A stretch of 64,000 nt of DNA from Lentisphaeria bacterium (lineage in GTDB: Bacteria > Verrucomicrobiota > Lentisphaeria > Oligosphaerales > Oligosphaeraceae): contig JAEEYQ010000026.1 of the NCBI GenBank assembly GCA_016288215.1, positions 1 through 64,000 of the forward strand, read 5' to 3'. The translations under genes were made by a program, and so were the position numbers. Under the pieces are notes generated by a model that did not search any database, was not told where the DNA came from, and saw nothing but the letters and a program-made list of their open reading frames with translations. Each line of letters opens with the position of its first letter. Within the stretch, counting starts at the first letter, position 1. Positions 1-8,006 of this stretch are shown piece after piece.

Positions 1-47
1 CTCAAATTAGGAATTAGGAGTTAGGAATTTATCTAGAGCCTCTAGAG
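1..47. repeat. TTAGGAA heptamer array with inverted repeat, at a gene 3' end
   Basis: The first 30 bases consist of near-perfect TTAGGAA heptamers, followed by an inverted repeat (TCTAGAG, one base, CTCTAGA). The same arrangement, heptamers then an AGAGC/TAGAGCT motif, recurs at 12562-12615, and heptamers alone recur at 7097-7155. All three copies directly follow the stop codon of a gene. No function is known from sequence. Confidence 0.75.
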
Positions 48-794
48 CTAGCTAGCGCGCAGGACACGGCGCAGATGGTCGAGTATCGCCTCCACTCCAT
101 GGTCTCCCGTGGCCTTGGAGGCCTTCGCCGCCGACGCCACATACCACTTCGACATGTCGCAGCTGGCCATGTCCACCTGGTCGGGACACAGGGACATCAT
201 GAGAGAGGTCTCCCCTTCTCCCGCATGGTCAAAGGGATAGGTCTCCAGAACCTTCTTGTCCATCAGCGGATGGCACTGAATCCAGATGAAGGGGTTGGCG
301 TCAATGCTGGAGAAGTCCGTGTAGTAGTTGGCGCTGGAATTGTCCCCCCACCATCCTTCACCGCGGGTCTGGTCCAAAAACTCCATGATGACCTGCTTCG
401 CCGCGAGACGGAACGCCAAATCCGTGGGCATGCCGGAGGCGAAGTCCTCGCTCTGATGGTGGATGAAGGTGTGGATGTTGCGGAAACCGACCCGCAACAG
501 ACCCAGAAACAGTTGCCGCGCAAAGGGTAACAGAGCCTGCGAGTCCACATGGACCGTTCCGTTGCGCTCCGGCTTCTCCACGCCGAAGCTGGCCGCCCCA
601 TAGTAGAACGGCGGCAGAATCACCAAATCCATCTCCTTTTCCAAAAGCTCCGCGCACTTGACCACCGCCAAGGTGTCCATGCCCACGGGCAGATGCTCTC
701 CATGATACTCCAAAACCCCCAAAGGCAGCACGACGGGCCAACGTTTGTCTATGGCTTCCCGAATCTGACTGGGGCGCATCAATTCATAACGCAT
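48..794 (-). CDS. creatininase-family amidohydrolase
   Basis: The 248-residue product belongs to the creatininase/creatinine amidohydrolase family, metal-dependent enzymes acting on cyclic or linear amides. The metal-site block is visible near residues 25-41 (LPLGVLEYHGEHLP followed by D40), with Glu29, His31/His34 and Asp40 as likely ligands; a second signature is DHAGEGETS in the C-terminal third, matching the AHAGExETS motif of the family. I chose the ATG at 794 because AGAAGGA lies 8-10 bases upstream; an in-frame extension to 848 has no ribosome-binding site and a low-complexity start. It is transcribed away from cstA and stands alone. The true substrate cannot be told: characterised relatives act on creatinine, on formamides in pterin/flavin pathways, or on mycofactocin precursor. 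Confidence 0.85.
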   Translation of the reverse strand: MRYELMRPSQIREAIDKRWPVVLPLGVLEYHGEHLPVGMDTLAVVKCAELLEKEMDLVILPPFYYGAASFGVEKPERNGTVHVDSQALLPFARQLFLGLLRVGFRNIHTFIHHQSEDFASGMPTDLAFRLAAKQVIMEFLDQTRGEGWWGDNSSANYYTDFSSIDANPFIWIQCHPLMDKKVLETYPFDHAGEGETSLMMSLCPDQVDMASCDMSKWYVASAAKASKATGDHGVEAILDHLRRVLRAS

Positions 795-1097
795 GTCTTC
801 ATTTCCTTCTATTGTATATATATGGTATAAAGGGGACGGCGGTTCCACGCCACCCCGTCTTCTCTAAAATGCATTCTCTCCAACAGATTCTTGTAAAAAT
901 AACATCAAATGTTGGATTTGCAAGAAAAGACAGATGCAACTGTTCAGACCCAATGATCTCACCGCGTCCTTTGCCATCAGACAAACAAGACAAGAGGCAT
1001 GAGAAGTTTACAAACCCGGTTGGGACCTTATATTAAAGGACAAGTCGTCTGGAACGGCTACAGACGGCGTTTTCGCAAGTCATGGAGGTTAAGGAAC
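795..1097. other. divergent intergenic region with AT-rich motif
   Basis: This spacer separates the creatininase gene from the cstA operon and should hold both promoters. The clearest element is an AT-rich block at 815-835 containing TATATATGGTATA followed by a G run. Closely similar text occurs at 47801-47816 upstream of the UvrA-like gene. I see no small gene and no clear -35 box. Confidence 0.4.
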
Positions 1098-2801
1098 ATG
1101 AATGGAGCTGTGCTTCTGATTGGTGCGTTGGTCTGGTTTGCGCTGGCGTATTTTCTGTATGGTAGAATTGTCCTTCAGCGGCTATTCGGCGTGGATCCGG
1201 CCCGACCCTGTCCCTCCAAAACCCTGCAGGACGGCATAGACTACATTCCCACGGCGGCGCCGGTGCTGTTCGGCCATCATTTCGCGTCCATTGCGGGAGC
1301 GGGGCCCATTGTGGGACCGGTTTTGGCGGCTGCCTATGGCTGGGGGCCGGCGGTCCTCTGGATTCTGATCGGCTGCGTGTTCATCGGGGCCATGCATGAC
1401 TTCGCCGCCATGTTCCTCTCCGTCAGGAACCAAGGCTGCTCCATCGCCACCGTCATCCGCAACGAATTGGGGAAAAGCGGCAGCATCATCTTTTTGGGCT
1501 TCTGCCTGGCGGCGCTGCTTCTGGTGGTCACCAGCTTCACGGGCATCGTGGTGCATACTTTCATGAACGTGCCCACGGTCGCCACCGCCTCCATCCTCTT
1601 CATCTTCGAGGCCCCCTGCTTCGGCTTCATCACAGGGCGGAAAATCCTCTCCATCGGCAAGGCCAGCCTGATTTTCGTGCCCCTGCTCTTCGTCCTCATC
1701 TGGGTCAGCACTTTTATCCCCTTGGATCTGAAGAACATCCCTGGCTGCGCTGGCCATGAGGCCCTCATCTGGACCATCATTCTGCTGCTCTATGCGGCGA
1801 CCGCCTCCATCCTGCCCGTGGACAAACTGCTGCAGCCCCGCGACTACCTCAACTCCTACCTGCTCTATTTGATGATGGCGTTGGGGCTGGCCTCCATCCT
1901 CTGCTATCACCCCACCTTGGAAGTGCCGGCCTTCGTCACCGACAAACCAGTGGTGCCCAACGTGTTCCCGCTGCTGTTCGTCACCATCGCCTGCGGCGCC
2001 TGCTCCGGCTTCCACGCGTTGGTCTCCTCCGGCACCTCCTCCCGCCAGATCGCCAAAGAGGAGCACATGCTTCCCGTGGCCTACGGCGGCATGCTGATCG
2101 AAGGGGTTCTGGGCATCATCTCCACCATCAGCGTCGCCTATCTGGCCAGCGACAAATTCGCGGAGCTGGTCACCAATCCGGAGACCAAAGTGGCCCCCGC
2201 CGCCGCTTTCGCCATGGGACTGGCCACCTTCTGCACCAAACTCCACATCCCCTATGATTTGGGACTGACCTTCCTCAGCTTGGCCGTCTCCGCCTTCCTG
2301 TTGACCACGCTGGACACCTCCACCCGCCTGGCCCGCTTCATCTGGCAGGAACTCTGCAATCTGATCACCGAAAAGGATGCCGCCGACACGAACACCGCCG
2401 ACACGCCGTCGGCCCCCTCCCCCGTCAAGCAGTTCTTCGCCTCCCGCTGGACCGCCACCGCCATCATCATCCTGCTGGTCCTCTGGCTGGCCCTCTCCGG
2501 CTTGGGTGACCGCATCTGGCCCGTGTTCGGCGCCTCCAACCAGCTGCTGGCCGCCCTCACCCTGCTGACGGTCACCCTCTGGCTCATGCGCACCAAACGC
2601 CCCGTGCTCTTCGCCCTGCTTCCCATGATCTTCATGATGACCATCAGCGTGTGGGCTCTGGTCAGCATGACCATCCACAATTGGGGGAAGTCCCACATCA
2701 TCGTGGTCATCGCGCTCATCCTGCTGGTCATGGCCATTTCTCTTATCCTGTTGTCCATCAAGACGTTCCTCAATCGGATCCAACAGAAGGACACCCCCTA
2801 G
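1098..2801 (+). CDS. cstA: carbon starvation protein CstA-like peptide/pyruvate transporter
   Basis: A 567-residue polytopic membrane protein of the CstA family, which in characterised bacteria imports peptides or pyruvate. Family landmarks are HHFASIAGAGPIVGP near residue 60, the GAMHDFAAMF segment near residue 95, the DLGLTFLSLAVSAF...TTLDTSTR block near residue 400 and FGASNQLLAAL near residue 480; long hydrophobic segments suggest a dozen or more helices. It is shorter than E. coli CstA (about 700 residues), like many anaerobe homologues. The ATG at 1098 is preceded by GGAGG and AAGGA; upstream in-frame codons from 999 are basic and not conserved-looking, so I leave them out. First gene of a tight operon: lgt starts 3 bases after its stop. 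Substrate is inferred only from family. Confidence 0.92.
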   Translation: MNGAVLLIGALVWFALAYFLYGRIVLQRLFGVDPARPCPSKTLQDGIDYIPTAAPVLFGHHFASIAGAGPIVGPVLAAAYGWGPAVLWILIGCVFIGAMHDFAAMFLSVRNQGCSIATVIRNELGKSGSIIFLGFCLAALLLVVTSFTGIVVHTFMNVPTVATASILFIFEAPCFGFITGRKILSIGKASLIFVPLLFVLIWVSTFIPLDLKNIPGCAGHEALIWTIILLLYAATASILPVDKLLQPRDYLNSYLLYLMMALGLASILCYHPTLEVPAFVTDKPVVPNVFPLLFVTIACGACSGFHALVSSGTSSRQIAKEEHMLPVAYGGMLIEGVLGIISTISVAYLASDKFAELVTNPETKVAPAAAFAMGLATFCTKLHIPYDLGLTFLSLAVSAFLLTTLDTSTRLARFIWQELCNLITEKDAADTNTADTPSAPSPVKQFFASRWTATAIIILLVLWLALSGLGDRIWPVFGASNQLLAALTLLTVTLWLMRTKRPVLFALLPMIFMMTISVWALVSMTIHNWGKSHIIVVIALILLVMAISLILLSIKTFLNRIQQKDTP

Positions 2802-2804
2802 CCC

Positions 2805-3638
2805 ATGGTTCACCCCGTCTTCCTGTCCCTTGGGCCACTGGAGCTCCGCTGGTACGGACTGTGCGTGGCCGCCGGCATGGTCGCCGCCTACGTCCTCCAG
2901 CTGAAGCGGGCGCACAAATTCGGCTTCAAGCCGGATGACGTGTCGGACATCACCTTCACCGGCGTCTGCGCAGGACTGGTGGGCGCGCGGCTGCTCTACG
3001 TCATCCGCTTTTACGACGAGTTCCGCGGGGCCCCTCTGGACACGCTGAAAATCTACAAGGGGGGGCTGGTCTTCTACGGCGGCTTCCTCCTTGCGATCGT
3101 CGCCCTGCTGCTGCTGTCGTGGAAACGTCATTGGGACCTGGGGAAGCTGGCCGACCTTCTGGCTCCCGCGCTGCCGCTGGGCCATGCCTTCGGACGAATC
3201 GGCTGTCTGCTCAACGGCTGTTGCTTCGGCTTTCCCTATGAGGGGCCTTTGGCCATCCGCTATCCCGCCTTCGTGGGGGAAAACGCCATGAATCCGGTTC
3301 TGGACACCCAACTGCGGCAGGGGCTTCTCCCCTTCTCCCCCGACCTGACCCTCTGCCATCCCACCTTTCCCATCGAAGGCGTCGCCGCCCTCGCCAACCT
3401 GTGCCTCTGCGGCGTCATCCTGTGGCTGGAGCACAAGAAGCACTTCGAGGGGCGGCGTTTCCTTATATACCTTATATTATATGCGGCGGGCCGATTCCTT
3501 CTGGAATTTGGACGGGGCGACTATCTGTCCAAGACGTGGGGCCTGAGCCCCTCCCAACTCCATTGCCTTTGGCTGCTGCCGCTGGCGGTGGTTCTCTTCG
3601 TCTGGACCGGTCGCCGCAAGGCATCCAAGACCCCATAG
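2805..3638 (+). CDS. lgt: prolipoprotein diacylglyceryl transferase
   Basis: Lgt transfers a diacylglyceryl group from phosphatidylglycerol to the lipobox cysteine of prolipoproteins in the cytoplasmic membrane, the first step of lipoprotein maturation. The 277-residue length and about seven hydrophobic segments fit the family. The signature GHAFGRIGCLLNGCCFG spans residues 126-142, with the essential arginine at 131, and the GGLVFYGG motif is at 86-93 (Tyr where E. coli has the active-site His, a common variant). A late FLLEFGRGDY motif is also typical. It lies 3 bases after cstA and 15 before the pseudouridine synthase, so it is probably cotranscribed; no strong ribosome-binding site is visible, suggesting translational coupling. 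Client lipoproteins are encoded in this window (22465-23721 and 60786-61328). Confidence 0.95.
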   Translation: MVHPVFLSLGPLELRWYGLCVAAGMVAAYVLQLKRAHKFGFKPDDVSDITFTGVCAGLVGARLLYVIRFYDEFRGAPLDTLKIYKGGLVFYGGFLLAIVALLLLSWKRHWDLGKLADLLAPALPLGHAFGRIGCLLNGCCFGFPYEGPLAIRYPAFVGENAMNPVLDTQLRQGLLPFSPDLTLCHPTFPIEGVAALANLCLCGVILWLEHKKHFEGRRFLIYLILYAAGRFLLEFGRGDYLSKTWGLSPSQLHCLWLLPLAVVLFVWTGRRKASKTP

Positions 3639-3653
3639 GGCACACACGACCCC

Positions 3654-4643
3654 ATGAGCACAGAGGAACGCATCATCGGCGAACCGTTTCAGGATGGAGA
3701 CCGCATTGACCGCCTGCTCCCTCAGCTCTTCCCTGACTACAGCCGTTCCTTCTTCAAAAAATGCATTGCAGCCGAGCGGGTTCTGATTAACGGCAAACCT
3801 TGCGTTCAGTCCGCCAAGGCAAGGGCGGGAGACACCGTCACCGTCGATTTCCCTCCAGAAGAGGATGAAACAGCCAGACCGGAGGACATCCCGCTGGACG
3901 TCCTCTACGAAGACGACGCCATTCTGGTCATCAATAAGCCCGCCGGCCTGGTTGTCCATCCCGCCAACGGCAACGCCACGGGCACTTTGGTGCAGGCGCT
4001 GCTGTTTCGGGAGCAGGACACCTTTAATGAAATGATGGACGAGAACCAGCGGCCAGGCATCGTCCATCGGCTGGACAAAGACACCAGCGGAACACTGATC
4101 GTCGCCAAAGACACGGCGGCGCAGACGACGCTGAAGGGCGCCTTCATGAATCATCAGACACAAAAGACCTATCTTGCTATCGTGCAAGGAGTTATGAATA
4201 CGCCACAAGGCAAGGTGGAGAAGGACATCGGGCGGCATCCCGTCAACCGCATCAAACGGGCCGTGGTGACCGAAGGGGGAAAGCGCGCCATCACCCACTA
4301 TCGACTTCTGGGGACCGGTGGCGGCTGCAGCCTGCTCGAAGTCCACATTCTCACGGGACGCACCCACCAGATCCGCGTCCATCTGGCCAGTCTGCACCAT
4401 CCAGTTCTGGGAGACGCCCTCTACGGCGGTCACTCCTTCAACGGCCCCTGCGCCGTCCCCCGCCAAATGCTCCATGCATGGACACTGACACTGCCCCATC
4501 CCGTCACCCGCGCTTCCATGACCTTCACCGCCCCCATCCCACAGGATTTTCGTGATACCCTGACCGCCATGGGACTCCCCTGCCCCGAAGCGCCCCTCGG
4601 CGACCCCTTCCCCTCCCCCTCTGGATTCGGATTCCATGACTGA
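3654..4643 (+). CDS. rluD: RluA-family 23S rRNA pseudouridine synthase (RluD-like)
   Basis: The 329-residue product has an N-terminal S4 RNA-binding domain (about residues 17-65, RSFFKKCIAAERVLING) followed by a pseudouridine synthase catalytic domain. The catalytic motif GIVHRLDKDTSG gives Asp141 as nucleophile, and GRTHQIRVHL is the conserved C-terminal RluA-family motif. S4 plus catalytic domain architecture points to RluD/RluC-type enzymes that isomerise uridines in 23S rRNA; which positions are modified cannot be read from sequence. It sits third in the cstA-lgt-rluD-ispH operon and its end overlaps the ispH start by 8 bases, so ispH is probably translationally coupled to it. Confidence 0.93.
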   Translation: MSTEERIIGEPFQDGDRIDRLLPQLFPDYSRSFFKKCIAAERVLINGKPCVQSAKARAGDTVTVDFPPEEDETARPEDIPLDVLYEDDAILVINKPAGLVVHPANGNATGTLVQALLFREQDTFNEMMDENQRPGIVHRLDKDTSGTLIVAKDTAAQTTLKGAFMNHQTQKTYLAIVQGVMNTPQGKVEKDIGRHPVNRIKRAVVTEGGKRAITHYRLLGTGGGCSLLEVHILTGRTHQIRVHLASLHHPVLGDALYGGHSFNGPCAVPRQMLHAWTLTLPHPVTRASMTFTAPIPQDFRDTLTAMGLPCPEAPLGDPFPSPSGFGFHD

Positions 4644-5721
4644 CAACATCTTCCACGATGACCTGGTCTCCCATCTGCGGGACAGCCACGCGCCCCTTCC
4701 CCTGCCATCCGGCCGGCTCGTCCTGCTGCCGGACTCCTTCGGCTTCTGCCAAGGGGTAAGAGGCGCGGTCACGCGGCTGACCCGCACCGTGGCCGAAAAC
4801 CCCGGCCGCCGGATTTGGCTCTTGGGCATGATGATCCACAACCCCGCCGTCAACGATGGTTTCATCCGCCAAGGCGTCACATTGGTTCCAGAACCGCAGC
4901 TGGACGCCCTCTTCGATCATGCCTCCCCGCAGGACGTGTTCGTCGTGCCCGCCTTCGGCCTGCCTCTGGACATCGATCAGCGGCTCCACCGCTTCGTCCA
5001 GCCCCCCGGCTGCATCGTGGACACCACCTGCCCCTTCGTCCGCCGAGTCTGGCAGGCGGTGGAGAACGGCGCGAAGCAGGGAGCGGCCATCTGCATCCAC
5101 GGCAAGCCGCAGCATCAGGAGACCAACGCCATCTGGTCCCGCGCCGCCGCTCTGGCCCCCGCCGTGGCCATCATCCCCACGCCCGAGGCCGCCACCGCCT
5201 TCACCGCCGCCCTCAATGGCGATGCCGACCCCTATCCCACCCAATGGCTCCTGCACTCCGAACGGCTCCACGAGCTGGACTGGGTGCTCGTCAACCAGAC
5301 CACCATGCGCGGCGACGAAACCCGCCAAGTGGCCGACATTTTGTCCAACGCCCCCGCCCACCATGGAACCTGCATTCAGGCCGACACCCTCTGCCGTGCC
5401 ACGCGAACCCGCCAACAGGATGCCGTAAATCTCTGCACACAAAGGAATTGTGACATTATTCTTGTCCTGGGCGGCACCGACAGCAGCAACACCACCCAAC
5501 TCTACCGCCTCGCCGCTCAAAACACCACAACCTATTTCATCCAAAGCCCCGATGACATCCACAGCGACCAAATCCGACACTTTCTGCCCGCGACCCACGA
5601 ATGGAAGACATCGTCGGACTGGCTGCCGCCGTCGGTGCGCGTCATCGGCATTTTGGGCGGCGCCTCCTGTCCCGACTCCGAAATTGGCAAATTAATCCGA
5701 AATCTTCAACTTTTTGCATGA
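4636..5721 (+). CDS. ispH: 4-hydroxy-3-methylbut-2-enyl diphosphate reductase, plant/cyanobacterial type
   Basis: IspH (LytB) is the [4Fe-4S] enzyme of the last step of the MEP isoprenoid pathway, making IPP and DMAPP. The three cluster-binding cysteines are visible in FGFCQGVRGAV, DTTCPFV and DTLCRATRTRQ. Several motifs are those of the plant/cyanobacterial clade rather than E. coli: VVPAFG in place of FSAHG, HGKPQHQET corresponding to HGKxxHEET, NQTTMRGDET, and GGTDSSNTTQL. At 361 residues it is longer than E. coli IspH (316) and nearer the cyanobacterial form. Its start lies within the rluD 3' end. The clade assignment comes from motif comparison from memory, not a tree; the enzyme family itself is secure. 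Confidence 0.92.
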   Translation: MTDNIFHDDLVSHLRDSHAPLPLPSGRLVLLPDSFGFCQGVRGAVTRLTRTVAENPGRRIWLLGMMIHNPAVNDGFIRQGVTLVPEPQLDALFDHASPQDVFVVPAFGLPLDIDQRLHRFVQPPGCIVDTTCPFVRRVWQAVENGAKQGAAICIHGKPQHQETNAIWSRAAALAPAVAIIPTPEAATAFTAALNGDADPYPTQWLLHSERLHELDWVLVNQTTMRGDETRQVADILSNAPAHHGTCIQADTLCRATRTRQQDAVNLCTQRNCDIILVLGGTDSSNTTQLYRLAAQNTTTYFIQSPDDIHSDQIRHFLPATHEWKTSSDWLPPSVRVIGILGGASCPDSEIGKLIRNLQLFA

Positions 5722-5782
5722 GGCAATTTGAAAATGGAGCTTTGTCCACTATCTTAATACGCATTGGACGCATTGCGGACGT

Positions 5783-5859
5783 GGAGTTGTAGCGCAATTG
5801 GTTAGAGCATCGCCCTGTCACGGCGAAGGTTGCGAGTTCGAGCCTCGTCAACTCCGCCA
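5783..5859 (+). tRNA. tRNA-Asp (GTC), first copy
   Basis: A complete 77-base cloverleaf: acceptor GGAGTTG pairs with CAACTCC, anticodon arm CGCCC-TGTCACG-GCG presents GTC, the T-arm contains GTTCGAGC, and CCA is encoded. It is followed 24 bases later by an identical copy. Confidence 0.97.
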
Positions 5860-5883
5860 TGTCTGCATCGGCGTCTGATACGC

Positions 5884-5960
5884 GGAGTTGTAGCGCAATT
5901 GGTTAGAGCATCGCCCTGTCACGGCGAAGGTTGCGAGTTCGAGCCTCGTCAACTCCGCCA
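5884..5960 (+). tRNA. tRNA-Asp (GTC), second identical copy
   Basis: Identical in all 77 bases to the copy at 5783, including encoded CCA, so the pair is a recent tandem duplication with a 101-base period. The duplicated unit is essentially only the tRNA and two flanking bases. A terminator follows at 5974. Confidence 0.97.
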
Positions 5961-5973
5961 TCTCCGCTTCGAA

Positions 5974-6006
5974 AACACCCAGGCGTCTCCGTTTGGGTGT
6001 TTTTTT
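5974..6006 (+). terminator. rho-independent terminator after tRNA-Asp pair
   Basis: AACACCCA (5974-5981) pairs perfectly with TGGGTGTT (5994-6001) around a 12-base loop and is followed by a run of seven T. It ends the tRNA-Asp transcript and separates it from gpsA. Confidence 0.85.
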
Positions 6007-6029
6007 GTTTCAGGGAACTTCATTAACAT

Positions 6030-6060
6030 CCACAGAATAAACGGAATAGACAGAATAGAT
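6030..6060. repeat. nonamer repeat element (inverted orientation) abutting gpsA start
   Basis: On the minus strand this reads TATTCTGTC TATTCCGTT TATTCTGTG, i.e. tandem TATTCYGTK nonamers of the family also found at 8471-8505, 11602-11631, 34923-34950 and 51109-51192. It ends directly at the gpsA ATG and occupies the place where a ribosome-binding site would be expected. Confidence 0.65.
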
Positions 6061-7098
6061 ATGAAAACGATTGTCATCGTCGGTTCGGGCATGATGGGTT
6101 CCGCCTTGGCCTTTCCCGCACGGGAAAACGGTCATCGGGTCCGCCTCGTGGGCACGGTTCTGGATCGGGACATCATCGAGACGGCCCGCCGCACCAACCG
6201 CCATCCCAAATTCGACCGCGATTTCCCCAGCGGCGTGGAGTTCTATCAGTTCGAAGAGCTGAAACAGGCGCTGGAAGGCGCCAGTTTCGTCATCTGCGGC
6301 GTCAGCTCTTTCGGCGTGGACTGGTTCGGCGACGCCGTCCTGCCCCAAATCCCGAACGAAGTCCCCATCCTCTCCGTGACCAAAGGCCTTCAGGATCTGC
6401 CCGACGGCACTCTGCTCTGCTATCCAGACCTGTGGCAAGCCAAACTGGACAAATTGGGCAAGTCCAACGAGCTCAACGCCATCGGCGGCCCCTGCACCAG
6501 CTACGAGCTGGTCGCCCATGACCAGTCCCTGGTGGCCTTCTGCGGCCGCAACCTCCAGACGCTGGCCATGATGAAGGCCGCCATGACCACCTCCTATTAC
6601 CATATCATGGTCACTCAGGACGTCATTGGCATCGAGTCCGCCGTGGCCCTGAAGAACGGCTATGCCCTCGGCATCGCCCTGACCATCGGAGAGAACATAC
6701 GCCGCAGCGGCAACGAAAACGAAATCCATTACAACTCGCAGGCGGCGGTGTTTCTGCAGGCGACGCGGGAGATGGACAAGCTGGTCGCCATGCAGGGCGG
6801 CACCGCCAACAGCTTCTACACGGGCATCGGCGATTTGTATGTGACCGTCTACGGTGGTCGGACCCGAAAGGTGGGTATCCTTCTGGGAGAAGGACTTAGC
6901 ATTGATGAGGCACTGGAGCGGCTTCAGGGGGTGACGTTGGAGTCCCTCGTGGTCGCCGGCCGCGTGGCCCGCGCCTTGAAGAAACGGGCCGCCAGAGGCG
7001 AACTCAACTTGGCGGACTTCCCCCTGCTCATGCATGTGGACGAAATCATCACTGACCGCAAACCTGTAAACATCCCATGGGAAAGCTTTGCTAAGTAA
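6061..7098 (+). CDS. gpsA: glycerol-3-phosphate dehydrogenase [NAD(P)+]
   Basis: GpsA reduces dihydroxyacetone phosphate to sn-glycerol-3-phosphate for phospholipid synthesis. The 345-residue product begins with a Rossmann dinucleotide motif (IVIVGSGMMGSA, residues 4-15), followed by the LSVTKGL block, GPCTSYELVA (the GPSxAxE region), the catalytic-lysine segment VALKNGYALG, and GIGDLYVTVYGGRTRKVG, the GxGDLxxT...RN region near residue 260. Length fits the family. Translation from further upstream would run through both tRNA genes and is excluded. No clear ribosome-binding site precedes the ATG because a nonamer repeat lies there. The cofactor-side motif GSGMMG and GPC are mildly divergent from E. 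coli, as in other PVC homologues, so function is very probable rather than certain. Confidence 0.88.
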   Translation: MKTIVIVGSGMMGSALAFPARENGHRVRLVGTVLDRDIIETARRTNRHPKFDRDFPSGVEFYQFEELKQALEGASFVICGVSSFGVDWFGDAVLPQIPNEVPILSVTKGLQDLPDGTLLCYPDLWQAKLDKLGKSNELNAIGGPCTSYELVAHDQSLVAFCGRNLQTLAMMKAAMTTSYYHIMVTQDVIGIESAVALKNGYALGIALTIGENIRRSGNENEIHYNSQAAVFLQATREMDKLVAMQGGTANSFYTGIGDLYVTVYGGRTRKVGILLGEGLSIDEALERLQGVTLESLVVAGRVARALKKRAARGELNLADFPLLMHVDEIITDRKPVNIPWESFAK

Positions 7099-7155
7099 TT
7101 AGGAATTAGGAACTTGTAATTATAAATTAGGAATTAGAAATTAGGAATTAGGAAT
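7097..7155. repeat. TTAGGAA heptamer array downstream of gpsA
   Basis: Imperfect heptamers (TTAGGAA, TTAGAAA) fill the 59 bases that begin inside the gpsA stop codon. Same family as 1-30 and 12562-12597. Confidence 0.75.
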
Positions 7156-7221
7156 GTAACCATTCAAAAACTTGATGGTACAAAAAGGGGCTGTTGCAAA
7201 ACCTAGTTTTGTGGCAGCCCC
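7156..7221. repeat. 46-bp direct repeat (copy 1) plus IS-end-like hairpin
   Basis: Bases 7156-7201 match 7512-7557 with only three differences in 46. The segment runs into a 35-base imperfect palindrome (7187-7221): GGGGCTGTTGCAAAAC, CTA, GTTTTGTGGCAGCCCC. The same palindrome recurs inverted at 46233-46268. GGGGCTGTTGCAAA-type ends resemble terminal inverted repeats of several IS families, so this may be a MITE or the scar of two IS ends, but no transposase is present. Confidence 0.7.
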
Positions 7222-7511
7222 ATTTGCATATATCAGTGGAAATATATTCCGAAGTCTACAACATGTTACTGCAAAATGCTATACCACATTAGGGTAGAAT
7301 ATGACTTTTCAAAACGACATTGCAGTTCGCGCGTCAGCCCCGAAGGGGCGGCGGAGCACAGCCCGGGGTAAGCGTGGCCGCGAAGCGGCAAGCGTAACCC
7401 CGGGTATGGCAGATTGTTACGATCGTTCAAGCCCTGAAGGGGCGGCAGAAAACGACATGTGCAATCCTTTCAGAAAACGTAAATTTCAATCTAAAGAAGT
7501 ATAAATTGCAG
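7222..7511. other. gene-free stretch with a GC-rich structured block
   Basis: No convincing gene. Between the two direct-repeat copies lies a GC-rich block (7329-7449) with nested dyads: CCCGGGGT (7362-7369) pairs with ACCCCGGG (7397-7404) and encloses GCCGC-GAA-GCGGC. A motif CCCNGAAGGGGCGGC occurs twice (about 7338 and 7433). The rest is AT-rich and unremarkable. Confidence 0.5.
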
Positions 7512-7557
7512 GTAACCATTCAAAAACTTGATGGTCCAAAAAGGGGTTGTTGCAAAA
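7512..7557. repeat. 46-bp direct repeat (copy 2)
   Basis: Second copy of the segment at 7156-7201, here without the closing half of the hairpin. The 356-base spacing brackets the structured block at 7329-7449. The DUF2442 gene stops 45 bases downstream on the other strand. Confidence 0.7.
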
Positions 7558-7601
7558 ATCCTATGGCGCAACCTGCGGGAATTATTCCATCTCATGCAAT
7601 A

Positions 7602-8006
7602 TCAGGACAATGCGGGAGCGGCGACTTTCCTTGGGCGTCCGCCCTTGGCACCATTTTCGCGGCTGGCTGCGGCCTTGCGGGGAGTTTTCATCGATCCGCC
7701 AATGGCTCCCAGTCGTGACAGAATTCTCTTCCGCTGTGCCTTCCACCAGTCCAAATCGACCTCGCTGGGCTCGGACGGCGGATTTTCGATGTATTTGACT
7801 TCGAGGTCGATGTCGGCGTCTGGCCAATGCAGTCCAGCGGCACTTGCCTGCACATTGTACAGTTCGCTGAGGAAACAGCTGCGGAAATACGGATAGCGGT
7901 CAAAGTCTATGCGGTAGATTCTGCCGCAGTAGTCAACGAGCATGAAATCCTTGGTCAGCTCAACGACTTTTGCGCTCACATTCGTTCCATTTTCTGAGAC
8001 ATTCAT
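7602..8006 (-). CDS. DUF2442-like protein
   Basis: A 134-residue protein whose N-terminal part (VVELTKDFMLVDYCGRIYRIDFDRYPYF, read in two halves around residues 14-40) resembles DUF2442, a small beta-rich domain found next to DUF4160 proteins in many bacteria. The C-terminal half ends in a basic tail (KTPRKAAASRENGAKGGRPRK) that could touch nucleic acid. The ATG at 8006 has AGGAATAG upstream; the alternative ATG at 8027 has none. It overlaps the DUF4160 gene by 47 bases in a different frame, so the two are cotranscribed. Such pairs have been suggested to be toxin-antitoxin-like but no activity is established. Base composition is less GC-rich than the neighbours. Confidence 0.7.
   Translation of the reverse strand: MNVSENGTNVSAKVVELTKDFMLVDYCGRIYRIDFDRYPYFRSCFLSELYNVQASAAGLHWPDADIDLEVKYIENPPSEPSEVDLDWWKAQRKRILSRLGAIGGSMKTPRKAAASRENGAKGGRPRKVAAPALS

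Noticed and set aside
1182-3443. 753-codon open frame on the minus strand opposite cstA and lgt
   Set aside because: It is the antisense shadow of two high-GC genes; its sequence is dominated by Gly, Gln, Asp and Glu runs and spans two real genes with clear motifs.
5830-6060. N-terminal extension of gpsA reading through both tRNA-Asp genes
   Set aside because: A protein start inside tRNA genes and across a terminator is implausible; residues from 6061 match the GpsA N terminus.
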